DNA from: a virus
Reading direction: 5' to 3' (one strand)
IMG/VR virus record: IMGVR_UViG_3300025322_000121
Span: 1 to 30,066 of that record
Length of the DNA stretch: 30,066 bases
Below are positions 8,024 through 17,258 of this stretch, piece after piece. A program made the position numbers and the translations under genes. The notes beneath the pieces were generated by a model that ran no database searches, had not been told where the DNA came from, and was given only the letters and a program-made list of their open reading frames with translations. Each line of letters opens with the position of its first letter. Positions within the stretch are counted from its first letter, which is position 1.

Positions 8024-9594
8024 TAAGCCACCTTATGTTGTGCAGGAATCGGAAAACGTCCCGGACCTCGACGACCGAACTCTTTCAATATACCATCCAA
8101 AGAAAACGGGTCAGGCACCGCGGAGCCCATAATACTGCGAGCAACCGCTATATCTCTCAGATGCGCTTTCCTCGCTCCCATTAGGCACACCGCAGTAGCC
8201 ATAACCCGGTCATCAAAACAACCTGCCTCTGCTTCAAGCTTTCCTTCAGAGGTCTCGACGAATGTAGCTAGCTCGTCCTTGAGGGCGGGGGAACAAATTG
8301 TAAAGCCCTCAGTGAACTCATGTCGCAAGTTGTTAATCAGTAGCGGTTTTGTTTTACTTGTCGTTCGATAACCATATTCTAACACTTTGTCTGTGTCTTG
8401 ATCGTGAGAATACAACAAGCTTTCATTATACTCTTTCTTTAGTTCTAATAGTGTCATACCTCCGTGATTGTTGCTTTCAACAGTTATGAAGGCTCCACCA
8501 AACATCTCACCGATATATCTCAGTTTGTGAGCAAAATTATCCGGAGCTACACTATCCGAAACATACTCTCCAACTTGTTTGTTTAAATTCAAGTTTATGA
8601 TAGTTGCCACTGACCGATCTCTACCAACTCCAGCCGCCACATCCGCACCGATAGCATATTTATAGTGTCGTATAACTGGTAGCTCATCAGTTCTAATCCA
8701 GAGATTTGGATCAACTCGTGTCCATGAAACTTCCGGAACGTAATTAACAAGTGGGAACAAACTATAGCCGGTAGCCTGAAAACACTCATCAAGAGTTATT
8801 GGATACTCTTGTTTGAATAGTCTCAGGTCATAATCCAGCTCTTCAAGTTTCTCCCGTCTCCAGGCAATCTGCTCGAGGTTAAGTCCAAGTTCTTGAACTA
8901 AATGCGGCTCTTCCCAATCATCCCTCAGATGATTTCCAAGTTCCTTTTTTTGTTCTGCGTTGAGGGGAACTCGATATTCTTGAAATTGTAACCAGTTAAA
9001 GAAGTGTAACCGAAAACGTGATTTACCCTCGTAGGACTGAACACATCCACGATGATAGTAGTTACCTACTCCATTTCCAGTAGATTCTTCTAAAATCTCT
9101 CCTGAACGCGGCACAGCCTGATATAAACCTGCAACCAAAGTTTTCGGATCAGGCCAAAAAGCAATCTCGCTACAATGAAGATTAGTAATAGTATCACCGC
9201 GACCAAACTTACGAGCTCCCGCAGTACCGATATAGAACATAGAGTTAGTTTTAGGAAAACTAATCTCATTGCGGTTAGCAAGTTTTTTCGTTGCAGCAGG
9301 ACCCTTGACGTTATCGAGAAAGTAGTGTACTCGAGCGAGCATTCGTTGAGTTGATTCTTTATCATGCGATATGACGACGGCCCGAGTATTTTTGCGATAA
9401 AGACACCTAGCCGTGAATCTGGCAAGTACATAACTAGAGATTCCTAATTGCCGCGCTTTGGGTACTCTATCTCGACCAGTTAAACGAGCGTCGAGAAGAG
9501 CTTGCTCACGGTTGAGTTTAAAATCCACGTCGTTTCCAGCTTTATCTGGAATCTTAAACAACGTCTCGATGATAGCGCGTTCAGGTGTTGCCAT
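8023..9594 (-). CDS. terL: Terminase large subunit (packaging ATPase/nuclease)
   Basis: A 523-residue protein. N-terminal ATPase: a Walker A-like KARQLGISS (46-54), Walker B strand with acidic residues in CSEIAFW (141-147), and a coupling motif ESTGNG (170-175). C-terminal RNase H-like nuclease: first catalytic Asp in IGADVAAG (Asp318), Glu373 in VESNN, and the last acidic pair CFDDR (Asp461/462). It pumps DNA into the prohead through the portal and cuts the concatemer. It is flanked upstream by the adsorption protein (TAATG overlap) and downstream by the PurD-like gene. The length is normal and all key residues appear present. Confidence 0.95.
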   Translation of the reverse strand: MATPERAIIETLFKIPDKAGNDVDFKLNREQALLDARLTGRDRVPKARQLGISSYVLARFTARCLYRKNTRAVVISHDKESTQRMLARVHYFLDNVKGPAATKKLANRNEISFPKTNSMFYIGTAGARKFGRGDTITNLHCSEIAFWPDPKTLVAGLYQAVPRSGEILEESTGNGVGNYYHRGCVQSYEGKSRFRLHFFNWLQFQEYRVPLNAEQKKELGNHLRDDWEEPHLVQELGLNLEQIAWRREKLEELDYDLRLFKQEYPITLDECFQATGYSLFPLVNYVPEVSWTRVDPNLWIRTDELPVIRHYKYAIGADVAAGVGRDRSVATIINLNLNKQVGEYVSDSVAPDNFAHKLRYIGEMFGGAFITVESNNHGGMTLLELKKEYNESLLYSHDQDTDKVLEYGYRTTSKTKPLLINNLRHEFTEGFTICSPALKDELATFVETSEGKLEAEAGCFDDRVMATAVCLMGARKAHLRDIAVARSIMGSAVPDPFSLDGILKEFGRRGPGRFPIPAQHKVA

Positions 9595-12500
9595 TAGACT
9601 GGTTTACGAATTAAGTATGGAGCCTCATCAACTCGATTATGTGCTAAAATACTATTCCAACCTTTCATAACTCCGATAGAACAATACGTTCCACGTTTCA
9701 ACTGGTTATATTGTGAACCACCGTGAGTATTAGTTATCCTAGTTCCGACTAATGAATAACTGGTAAAGCTTAACTGATTAGAAGCTGTAAGATCTAAATC
9801 TAACCGTGCAATCTTTGTCGCTCGATCAGCTGGAACAGGATACTGCGGATTCGGAGCTGAAACATCTAGAACCCAAGCAACATCAAGTTCCTCATCATAT
9901 ACTGTTCCCGGACCAAAAGCGTTAACAAAACCATCAGTTGCCCCAGTTCCAGTCCAACTGATAGAAGAAGATGCGCTAATACCATTAAAGGTTACAATAC
10001 GAAGAGCTGAAGTTAGGGAGCCAAAAACTACAAGTCTATGCCTACGAGGATCGTAGAATCCGCCAGCAGCAGCGGCCCCGCTAGATGACACAGTAGAAGT
10101 ATTACCCGTCGCTCCCCAGTTGTTAGTAATTAGATTAAATACTCCCCACTTACCTATTCCAAGTCTTACACAAAGAATAACATCAGGATAGGCAGGGTCC
10201 CAGCAGATAAAGCTTGCATGTTCACTATCAGTAGTAAAAGGACCAAGACCATGACTTGTATAAACTTCAGTAACCGGATTAAAAGATCGTAAACCAATTA
10301 CATCAGCACCAGAACCTAGAGTTCCCGATCCGCCGAGAATAAACAATCTACCATCTGGTACTCTAAGTTTACCATTATAAGTATGAGTGGCAGACCAGCG
10401 AACTTTACTATCACCACTGTCTGCGCCATACAACATACTAGCAGTAGCACTAACACTGTTTAACCCTGTAGGACCGTCTATGTGAGTCCAACCGGTTGGT
10501 TGTGTAATTCCGTTAGGATCATATACAGCTACTTGACTATTAAACGCTGATGCGTGTCCACCATCTCCACCTTGATAACAGAATCGAGTAGCATAATCCC
10601 AGAAGAATGAGCACCAGGGATTCATTAAATCTCTGCCATCATTACTTCCACTACTTCCTAATTGAGCGGGAAGTATACAATCAATAAGACGTGGTCTACT
10701 ATTCGCGGCACTGTCCAACCTAACTACTTGACCAAGAGTAGTTGGCACAAAACTAGGAATACCGTACTTCGACACCGGTGGAGCTAAAAACCCTGGGGCA
10801 GGATTACCTGCATCGCCATCTCTTACAATAACTTCACCCCAATATCCAGCTAGCTCTGTATTAAGTGGAGAACCTGTATTTGGTATACGAGCAGTGTTAA
10901 AAAACGTTAACCAAGCAGCAGAGATCTTATGTGTCCCTTGCGGATTTGAGGCAGGATCGACGTCACCAACATAAGGATAGGCATCGTTAACATTACCAAC
11001 AGTATAATTTGTAGTATCTATCCCAAGAGTCAGATTATTAAATTCATACAGCTTGTATTTGTAATCATCTCCCTCAAGAGCAACCCAAACTTCAAGTTCA
11101 GTATTCGGTTGCCCCCAAGTACCAATCTTAACTCGAATCTGTACGTTTATCCAATCATTTGCACAGTCTCGACTCCACATGATACCGCCCGACTCTCCGG
11201 TATCAGAGCCAGGAACTGGAAGTTGTCCAGGATTGACATTTACAAAGCCATAAATTCCACCATAGCTACGACGAAGTCCAAGAGATCCACCGACAGTCGG
11301 ATCCTTTCCGGCTGGTTGAGTGGCGATGGAAGTATGCAAGATCGCAGGCTGAAATACGACATCATTCGGAGTACCTAAAAATCTTTCCCAAGGCTGAAAA
11401 CCTGAATTATTCTTATGATACCCCATAATATAGTTACGATAACTCTGATTATTGATAACTATCTCATGTTCTGTTGAACTCTTAAACCAATTATCAAGAA
11501 TTAGAATCTTCCAACCGCCACTACCAGTAGTATGACTATTTCTGTTTTCAGCTAATTCTGATGGAACTCTAATCCTAAAATGCGCCCAAACTGTTTCTCC
11601 CGGACCGTAGCCATCAAGAATTCCAGTATGTGCATCATTGAGCTTTCTAACCCAATTCATTCCACCTTCGCCAATACTAGCAGGAATGCGAAACTTCATA
11701 CAACCTGTATAACCGGGAATTCTAATAATCTCATCTGCATGATTCTCATCTACCCATTGAGCCAATGTAGGATCAGATTGGTAAGTAGAATTATGAAACA
11801 TATAATCATGAACTTCAGCATCAGTTGCAAAGTTCGTAGCCATACGAACCCGACCTAATCCAGAACGTCGTACAAAATCTGCTTGTTCATCAGTTAGAAT
11901 TACCGCTGCCGCAATGTTGATAGACAGTGTTCCACTATTTACACCGACCCCAAGACTATCAGTAGCCCGCAGAACAAAGTTCGGATTCTGAACTGTTGTT
12001 GGAGTACCTTGTACAAGAACACCAGAAAGACTTAAACCGCTTGGAAGAGTGCCAGAGACTAAACTCAAGTTGTACGGTGATACACCACCGGTAATAGTTA
12101 CACCTTGTGAATATGCTACACCTATTGTACCATCGGAAAGGGAGGTAGTAACGAATATCATAGCGGCTGGAGCTACAACAAGCGTAAAGGTACGTTCAAC
12201 AAATCCACTATCGTCAGTTATTCTAGCAACAACAGTTGGACTTCCATGACTTCCAGTTGTCGGAGTTCCGGTAAGTGCTCCAGTTGAGGAACTCTGAGAT
12301 AACCAAGCCGGCTTAGTAGGAAGAGTATATACCTTAGTTCCACTACCACCAGTGCCGATTATTGACTGTCCAGTGTAGGCTGTTCCAACAGTTGCGCTGG
12401 CAAGAGCTGCGGTAGTTATCTCTAACGTTGTACCAGCCTCAATAACTTGAACAGTAAGTGTAGCTAGATCATAAAATCCCGTACCATCCTCAACAACAGC

Positions 12501-13310
12501 AAAAGTAGCACTAACTGTTCCAGTTGGGGCAGTCACTGTTGACGAGCTAACTATACCAGTAATTAAATCTACAAACATCCATTGTGGAACAGTTATAGCA
12601 ACAAACTTATGGGAACTGATAATACCAGATACAGTCAACTGAGCTGTGTAATTAGTTTGTCCGACTGTAGCATTTGGAATAGATGTATTTGAAATTGCAA
12701 AGTTTGGCGCAATATCTATATGAACAGACAGCACTGCTCGACGACCTCTCGAGTCGAGAGCTTGAACCTCGAAGTCATACGGTCCAGATAAACCTAAAGA
12801 CGCTGAAGCAAGTTCACCAGTTAGAGGATTTAAATTACTCCCCGCAGGTCTTATACCACTAGATACTGAATAAGTATAAGGAGGCTTACCTCCAGCAGCT
12901 GTGAAGAAATGACTATAAGCTGAACCAGATGTTCCACCTGGAACAGTTTCAGTCAGCATTGCTACCATTGTCTCAGATGCCATAGTAAATGACCTTGTGG
13001 CTGATTGCCCAGCTACGGTTGTAGCCTTAACAATAAAGATAACTTCTTCGGCATTAACTGGTTGCTGACCTGGGCCACCGAATAGACCATTTTGATTAAG
13101 AGTGATGCCGTTTGTACTACCACTTTGAAGTTCCCAATCAACTGCACCGACATTACCCGTGGCTGTAAACTGTATTGCTGCGTAATCTTGTGCTACTGTT
13201 CCAAATGGTATAGAGATGTTATCTATAACTAATGTCGGTAAACCTGGAGGATCAGGAGGTGGAGGAGCAGTTAAAAAACTTTGCTTAAATGATCTAAGTC
13301 TTCGAAGCAT
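9594..13310 (-). CDS. Large modular adsorption protein: Ig repeats, lectin-like domain, kelch-like propeller
   Basis: A 1238-residue protein. A basic N-terminus and Pro-rich linker (PPPPDPPG, about 16-23) lead into five Ig-like units of about 85 residues (roughly 25-112, 115-201, 203-292, 294-380, 384-468). Several carry the He_PIG signature, for example ATVGTAYTGQSIIGTGGSGT, then GTPTTG. Residues ~470-850 form a beta-rich domain resembling a carbohydrate-binding or glucanase-like jelly roll. Residues ~870-1238 have kelch/galactose-oxidase-like blades (RVPDGRLFILGGSG; GGFYDPRRHRLVVFGS). Such proteins usually sit on the virion surface and bind or modify host glycans. Moderately AT-rich like the phage backbone, unlike the adjacent tailspikes. 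The start is close to a composition breakpoint. Enzyme activity is not demonstrable from sequence. Confidence 0.78.
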   Translation of the reverse strand: MLRRLRSFKQSFLTAPPPPDPPGLPTLVIDNISIPFGTVAQDYAAIQFTATGNVGAVDWELQSGSTNGITLNQNGLFGGPGQQPVNAEEVIFIVKATTVAGQSATRSFTMASETMVAMLTETVPGGTSGSAYSHFFTAAGGKPPYTYSVSSGIRPAGSNLNPLTGELASASLGLSGPYDFEVQALDSRGRRAVLSVHIDIAPNFAISNTSIPNATVGQTNYTAQLTVSGIISSHKFVAITVPQWMFVDLITGIVSSSTVTAPTGTVSATFAVVEDGTGFYDLATLTVQVIEAGTTLEITTAALASATVGTAYTGQSIIGTGGSGTKVYTLPTKPAWLSQSSSTGALTGTPTTGSHGSPTVVARITDDSGFVERTFTLVVAPAAMIFVTTSLSDGTIGVAYSQGVTITGGVSPYNLSLVSGTLPSGLSLSGVLVQGTPTTVQNPNFVLRATDSLGVGVNSGTLSINIAAAVILTDEQADFVRRSGLGRVRMATNFATDAEVHDYMFHNSTYQSDPTLAQWVDENHADEIIRIPGYTGCMKFRIPASIGEGGMNWVRKLNDAHTGILDGYGPGETVWAHFRIRVPSELAENRNSHTTGSGGWKILILDNWFKSSTEHEIVINNQSYRNYIMGYHKNNSGFQPWERFLGTPNDVVFQPAILHTSIATQPAGKDPTVGGSLGLRRSYGGIYGFVNVNPGQLPVPGSDTGESGGIMWSRDCANDWINVQIRVKIGTWGQPNTELEVWVALEGDDYKYKLYEFNNLTLGIDTTNYTVGNVNDAYPYVGDVDPASNPQGTHKISAAWLTFFNTARIPNTGSPLNTELAGYWGEVIVRDGDAGNPAPGFLAPPVSKYGIPSFVPTTLGQVVRLDSAANSRPRLIDCILPAQLGSSGSNDGRDLMNPWCSFFWDYATRFCYQGGDGGHASAFNSQVAVYDPNGITQPTGWTHIDGPTGLNSVSATASMLYGADSGDSKVRWSATHTYNGKLRVPDGRLFILGGSGTLGSGADVIGLRSFNPVTEVYTSHGLGPFTTDSEHASFICWDPAYPDVILCVRLGIGKWGVFNLITNNWGATGNTSTVSSSGAAAAGGFYDPRRHRLVVFGSLTSALRIVTFNGISASSSISWTGTGATDGFVNAFGPGTVYDEELDVAWVLDVSAPNPQYPVPADRATKIARLDLDLTASNQLSFTSYSLVGTRITNTHGGSQYNQLKRGTYCSIGVMKGWNSILAHNRVDEAPYLIRKPV

Positions 13311-13380
13311 AACATACCCGCCGCTCCAGCGTGAAGGTGCGATCGAACGTCTGGCCGTGCAGATTGTGTTTGTCGGTCAT
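13294..13380 (-). pseudogene. Possible remnant: 28-codon start of a foreign gene
   Basis: Behind the GC-rich tailspike lies a well-formed start: GGGAG placed 5 bases before ATG, then a short frame MTDKHNLHGQTFDRTFTLER with GC-rich codons. It stops at TAG soon after crossing into the AT-rich start of the big adsorption gene. QTFDRTFTLE resembles openings of small phage structural proteins. It looks like the first codons of the donor's next gene, imported with the tailspike and cut at the recombination point. It might instead be a translated leader coupling to the next ATG. Confidence 0.4.
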
Positions 13381-13405
13381 GAATGCTCCCACTACATCGC
13401 CAGCT

Positions 13406-14830
13406 TCATGTTTTCCACGCATACCACAAATTGCCGGGACCAAAGTCGTAGTGCAGATTCAGCACTTCATCCGTTGCGACGGTAAAGTCAGCGGCACCCC
13501 TACAATAGATTTTCGCCGCCGCAGTACCCGCTCCTGTGTTGTGTTTTATCGTCAACACCCCGCCAGCACTGCTGCGCCAGATTCTCACCTTGCGCCCTTT
13601 TGTATATCCAAGGATGCTGTCAATCGCAGACCCCGCCGCGTCTACAGTTAAACGCAGCGTTTCCGCGCCCTTGATGTTTAGATCGGTGCTGGTGCCCGCT
13701 GGTAACGTAAGCGCGGTGTCGTTTTGGAACGCACTACTTTCAACGTGGTTGTGGTAACTGGTATCAAAAGCGTAAATTGCCGCTGTTTGCCGATAAAACT
13801 GTACGACCGGCCATTCGAGCGCAAGGAGTGACACGGTATTCTGTGGATCGTCAATGATTGTCTGAGTAGTAAACGCCACGCCGCCATTCATCTGTAGCGC
13901 GCGCACTTCGTAATTATCCGTATAGCCGACAGTGGGCACCTTCAGCAGAGTCGTCATACCGCTGGAACCATCCCAGCCGGACAAGCCGTCAATGATCACT
14001 CCCCGCGTGACCGGCCCGGCAACGGTATCACCTAGCTGGCAACCAATCGGCACATGTTCGGCGTGAAGATCAGACGCATTCAGATTAACGCCGCGCAATC
14101 GGAAGCCGTACAACGCAGTAGCGATGTGTGCTCCATTAACTGAATTGACTGTGATACGACCCAGCACATTGCGCCCACCGAGCGTAAGGACATCTACGCC
14201 ATACCCGGTGGAACCTGTGCGCAGGTAAATCTCAAGGTCATTCACGAACCAGTTGTAGGCCGGCTTCGTCGCATCGGCGACTAAGTCCAATCCGCTATTG
14301 ACGTTGAAGATTCCAATGCCCCGAATACCGCTGAGTTCCTGAATCGTTGGCGCGGTAATGCCAACGACGTTGGTCAAGCCCCGGCCGTCAACTAATAGAT
14401 CGAGAAGCTGCGAGCCGTGAGAATACTCAGTGGGATGCCCCAGCCGGACTATTGCAGTGCCGTCATTCGGAAATGATGCGGCGGCGCGGATAATCGACCC
14501 CATCTCTCCCGCGCTTGAGTCCACGGAATTGGCGCGCCCCATGCCCTGCACGCGATGCTCGCGCGGGATCACGACCTGCACGGCGGTCTCAATACACGCC
14601 TGCAATTTCGTGCAGCCGCCGCGACCGGAAGGGATGCTTGCCCACGGATCGGCCGTGAGGTTGTAGCGGACGGAGGTCGGGGGCACGATCACGGTATTAC
14701 CGCGAGAAGTGCAACGCGCATACACAGCCTGAAATGCCGCAGTGTCTTCCGCAGGGTGCGCCCCATCACCAATCGCACCGAAATGGCGTACGTTATACGT
14801 GCTACTGAGAATTGCAGATGCGCGTGGCAT
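13406..14830 (-). CDS. Tailspike 2: pectate-lyase-like beta-helix protein
   Basis: A 474-residue protein. The N-terminus has the pectate_lyase_3 signature YNVRHFGAIGDG (about 12-23), followed by DTAAFQAVYA. This marks the entry to a right-handed beta-helix of tailspikes that bind or depolymerise capsule or O-antigen. Repeated short strand-turn units run to about residue 380. The last ~90 residues (LNIKGAETLRLTVDAAGSAI, ending NLHYDFGPGNLWYAWKT) look like a trimerising beta tip. There is no obvious virion-anchor domain before the beta-helix, so it may attach through the neighbouring small or spike-base proteins. Ribosome site GTGAGGATTATATAAATG. The gene is clearly GC-richer than its neighbours, pointing to acquisition by recombination. 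Confidence 0.82.
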   Translation of the reverse strand: MPRASAILSSTYNVRHFGAIGDGAHPAEDTAAFQAVYARCTSRGNTVIVPPTSVRYNLTADPWASIPSGRGGCTKLQACIETAVQVVIPREHRVQGMGRANSVDSSAGEMGSIIRAAASFPNDGTAIVRLGHPTEYSHGSQLLDLLVDGRGLTNVVGITAPTIQELSGIRGIGIFNVNSGLDLVADATKPAYNWFVNDLEIYLRTGSTGYGVDVLTLGGRNVLGRITVNSVNGAHIATALYGFRLRGVNLNASDLHAEHVPIGCQLGDTVAGPVTRGVIIDGLSGWDGSSGMTTLLKVPTVGYTDNYEVRALQMNGGVAFTTQTIIDDPQNTVSLLALEWPVVQFYRQTAAIYAFDTSYHNHVESSAFQNDTALTLPAGTSTDLNIKGAETLRLTVDAAGSAIDSILGYTKGRKVRIWRSSAGGVLTIKHNTGAGTAAAKIYCRGAADFTVATDEVLNLHYDFGPGNLWYAWKT

Positions 14831-14841
14831 TTATATAATCC

Positions 14842-15291
14842 TCACAACTCAAACTCCCACAGACAGGTGTCCTGTTCTATGGTCCAAATAGTATTAAGAT
14901 AATTAGCTAAAACTATTACACCAACAGTTGTCATTTCCATATACTTACCAGCTATTCCATCTCCAATAACTTCAGAATCTAAAGGATTTATCTTAATAGA
15001 GTATGGTAATACTATAACAAAGCCAAACCAGATATCATCTGCACTAGCTGGAAGATTTACCAGAAGTGGACCGCCCATCGCGATGTTAGTTATAATAGTT
15101 CCAGTATCAGCAGCTGTTAGAGTAACATCTCCTGTTGGGTTAATAACAGTAAGTAGATCAGTAGATTGAATAAGACTAATCGGAGCACGTATTGGTCTAT
15201 TCTTGTTAGCAACATCAATAAGTTCAACAAGCATATCGCTTGTTACAATAGATACTAATGGTGGTAAACGAAGTCGAGTTACATCATTCAT
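14842..15291 (-). CDS. Small beta-rich spike/fibre-associated protein
   Basis: A 149-residue protein; the start MNDVTRLRLPPLVSIVTSDM lies 2 bases after the upstream stop. A longer frame reaching 16 codons upstream would run through the end of the tailspike gene and is less likely. The body is beta-rich (LLTVINPTGDVTLTAADTGT; LANYLNTIWTIEQDTCLWEF), similar to single-domain fibre tips. It is AT-rich like the phage backbone although sandwiched between two GC-rich tailspikes. It may be a resident adaptor that joins the exchangeable spikes to the virion; this is inference. Confidence 0.6.
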   Translation of the reverse strand: MNDVTRLRLPPLVSIVTSDMLVELIDVANKNRPIRAPISLIQSTDLLTVINPTGDVTLTAADTGTIITNIAMGGPLLVNLPASADDIWFGFVIVLPYSIKINPLDSEVIGDGIAGKYMEMTTVGVIVLANYLNTIWTIEQDTCLWEFEL

Positions 15292-15293
15292 AG

Positions 15294-17258
15294 TTACATC
15301 CCGTCCACAACGCCGCCAGTACCGTCGCGAATGTCCCAACTAACCCCATTCCACTGCGGCCAGCTCACAGTACCAGCGTTATAGGCATTTACACGTTCAA
15401 CCGCATTACCCGCAGTCGCATCGACCGGCAGCGCATCTGCAATCGTGATAACGTTGCCCGCCGGAGCCCCGACTTGCGTGGTGTAGTGCTTATACGGAGT
15501 GCCATCAATTGAAGTGGTATTAAGGGTCACCATGATGAGGTCGTTAGCCGTAAATCCGGTCGCATCATCTAACGTGATAACAGTATCAGTAGCTACTGCT
15601 CCACCACCTTGAACCGTAGCCTGTCCGGTAACTCCAGTCGCCATCTCACGTGTGAGCAGGCAGGGATACCCACCGAACGCACCCGCCGACATATCCACAG
15701 AGGGCGCGTTAACAGTCACACCGTCCAACCCGTTTGTCAGGCGGACGTGTAATCGAACTCGTGCGGCGGGCGGATTCGCTACAAAACCACCGTCCGCGTT
15801 GTCCACATCAATCGTCGGCAAGTCCACCGTGACGCCGTTCATCGAATCGACGATGACTGCATCGCCACCGCAGGTGCCCCAGATGTGATGACACTGATGC
15901 CCGCCTAAATTACCGTCCGCAGCATCCCACGCGGTGTAACCGCCACCGCACCAGAAATCAACCATGTTGCCACCGACTTTGCCAGAGCCGCCTTCCTCGC
16001 CGCCGCCGTTGTAACGACAGACCACACCCTGCAATGGCTGTTGGAATTCGTAGGCATCCTCGCCGCATTCATCGACCCAATTACCCTCGACAACAAACCC
16101 CGGTCCCGTGCGATAGAAAAACATCACTTCATTTCCGGCCACGACCTGCGTCGGGTCGCGGGCAATCCGATTGAAGCGGAAAGAGCAATCGCGGGTGTGA
16201 TTAACGTCCGTGTTGGATGACAGCCCCAGACAAAGCATTTTTACGCCCGACAAGCGTCCCGCTGCGGCCATTATGTGGTTGTGCTCAACAGTCAGATTAC
16301 GGATCGAGCGCGTGGCGGCGTTGCTGTTATCGGTCATGCCGATAATGGCTGAATTCGATGAGATGGTGCCGCAGCGCACGCGGTTGTCGCGGATCAGGAC
16401 CGGCAATGTCCATGCAGCCAGCAGGACGCTCTGCGACAACGGCAGGACACTGGCGAAACCAGCGGCGTCGTTTGTGTTCACATCGCCGCGCTCGATCGTC
16501 AGCGTAGTCGGCTGGGTGAACCAGCACAGCGGGCCGGACCACGATGCGCCTGCCAGCGTATAGCGTTGAAACGAGAAACTGCCACCAGCAGCCGTATTAC
16601 GAAACAGTCCTAAAACATAGCCATAGCCAACAGCCGAGGAGACACTGAAGTCCTGAAGATCGACAACAGCATTCGCTCCATCCTTCAGCACCCAATTATC
16701 ACTGCTGAGCGCGGAGATCAGATCGTAGCGCGACCGATAGGTTCCAATGGTGACCTTGACATGAGCGTCCTGCGTCTGCGAAGCATTGTTCCAGCGGTTG
16801 TGCTGGGTGGTAACCCCACCGGCCATTTCCACAATGCTGAGACAGCCAGTCGGGTTGCCGCTCCAGTCGCAATCCACAAACTTCACCCAGTAGACTTCCG
16901 CAGTGGCATCACTGAAGGTCACCGCAAGGCCCGCTGTGTCGAACAACTTGTTAGAAATGACGTATGGATCGGCTTCACTATTCCCAGTGCCGGTCATGCC
17001 GGGGAAGTTCGTGGTATTCATGTCGGTGCGGGCAGCGACTACAATTGCACCGGAAATCGTTGCCGTCGTCGCAGTGGTGAGACCCGGCGTCTCCGCGGGG
17101 TCGTAGCCGGGAGTCACCCCCGGAGTGATGCCGGCGTTGGCGCGGACGAATTCCTCGCTGTAGCCACCACTATATGGAAAACCTATAGCTAAAGCTAACC
17201 CAAGCATAAGCTCTGGATGCTTTAATTTTCCTAATGGGTTATGACGATCAAAGAGCAT
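15294..17258 (-). CDS. Tailspike 1: chimeric beta-helix protein with phage-type N-terminal anchor
   Basis: A 654-residue protein. The first ~33 residues (MLFDRHNPLGKLKHPELMLG, then LALAIGFPYSGG) are encoded by AT-rich DNA. From about YSEEFVRANAG onward the DNA is strongly GC-rich to the stop codon. The large middle is an Asn/Gly/Val/Asp-rich right-handed beta-helix (IRNLTVEHNHIMAAAG; DCSFRFNRIARD; GFVVEGNWVDECGEDAYEF), typical of glycan-binding or -cleaving tailspikes. The C-terminal ~130 residues (ATVQGGGAVATDTVITLDDA) are a beta domain ending in NGVSWDIRDGTGGVVDGM. The short conserved N-terminus is probably the virion attachment peptide. The ATG abuts the previous stop (TAGATG). Enzymatic residues cannot be picked out with confidence. 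Confidence 0.8.
   Translation of the reverse strand: MLFDRHNPLGKLKHPELMLGLALAIGFPYSGGYSEEFVRANAGITPGVTPGYDPAETPGLTTATTATISGAIVVAARTDMNTTNFPGMTGTGNSEADPYVISNKLFDTAGLAVTFSDATAEVYWVKFVDCDWSGNPTGCLSIVEMAGGVTTQHNRWNNASQTQDAHVKVTIGTYRSRYDLISALSSDNWVLKDGANAVVDLQDFSVSSAVGYGYVLGLFRNTAAGGSFSFQRYTLAGASWSGPLCWFTQPTTLTIERGDVNTNDAAGFASVLPLSQSVLLAAWTLPVLIRDNRVRCGTISSNSAIIGMTDNSNAATRSIRNLTVEHNHIMAAAGRLSGVKMLCLGLSSNTDVNHTRDCSFRFNRIARDPTQVVAGNEVMFFYRTGPGFVVEGNWVDECGEDAYEFQQPLQGVVCRYNGGGEEGGSGKVGGNMVDFWCGGGYTAWDAADGNLGGHQCHHIWGTCGGDAVIVDSMNGVTVDLPTIDVDNADGGFVANPPAARVRLHVRLTNGLDGVTVNAPSVDMSAGAFGGYPCLLTREMATGVTGQATVQGGGAVATDTVITLDDATGFTANDLIMVTLNTTSIDGTPYKHYTTQVGAPAGNVITIADALPVDATAGNAVERVNAYNAGTVSWPQWNGVSWDIRDGTGGVVDGM

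Noticed and set aside
11979-11993. GTTC-N7-GAAC match (imperfect palindrome-family copy)
   Set aside because: Only four bases per arm match; it lies deep inside the adsorption gene, not near a start codon. Probably chance.
13216-17192. Long plus-strand open frames across the tailspike genes (up to 143 codons)
   Set aside because: They are out-of-frame shadows in GC-rich DNA; the minus-strand frames have ribosome sites, coupling overlaps and recognisable beta-helix sequence.
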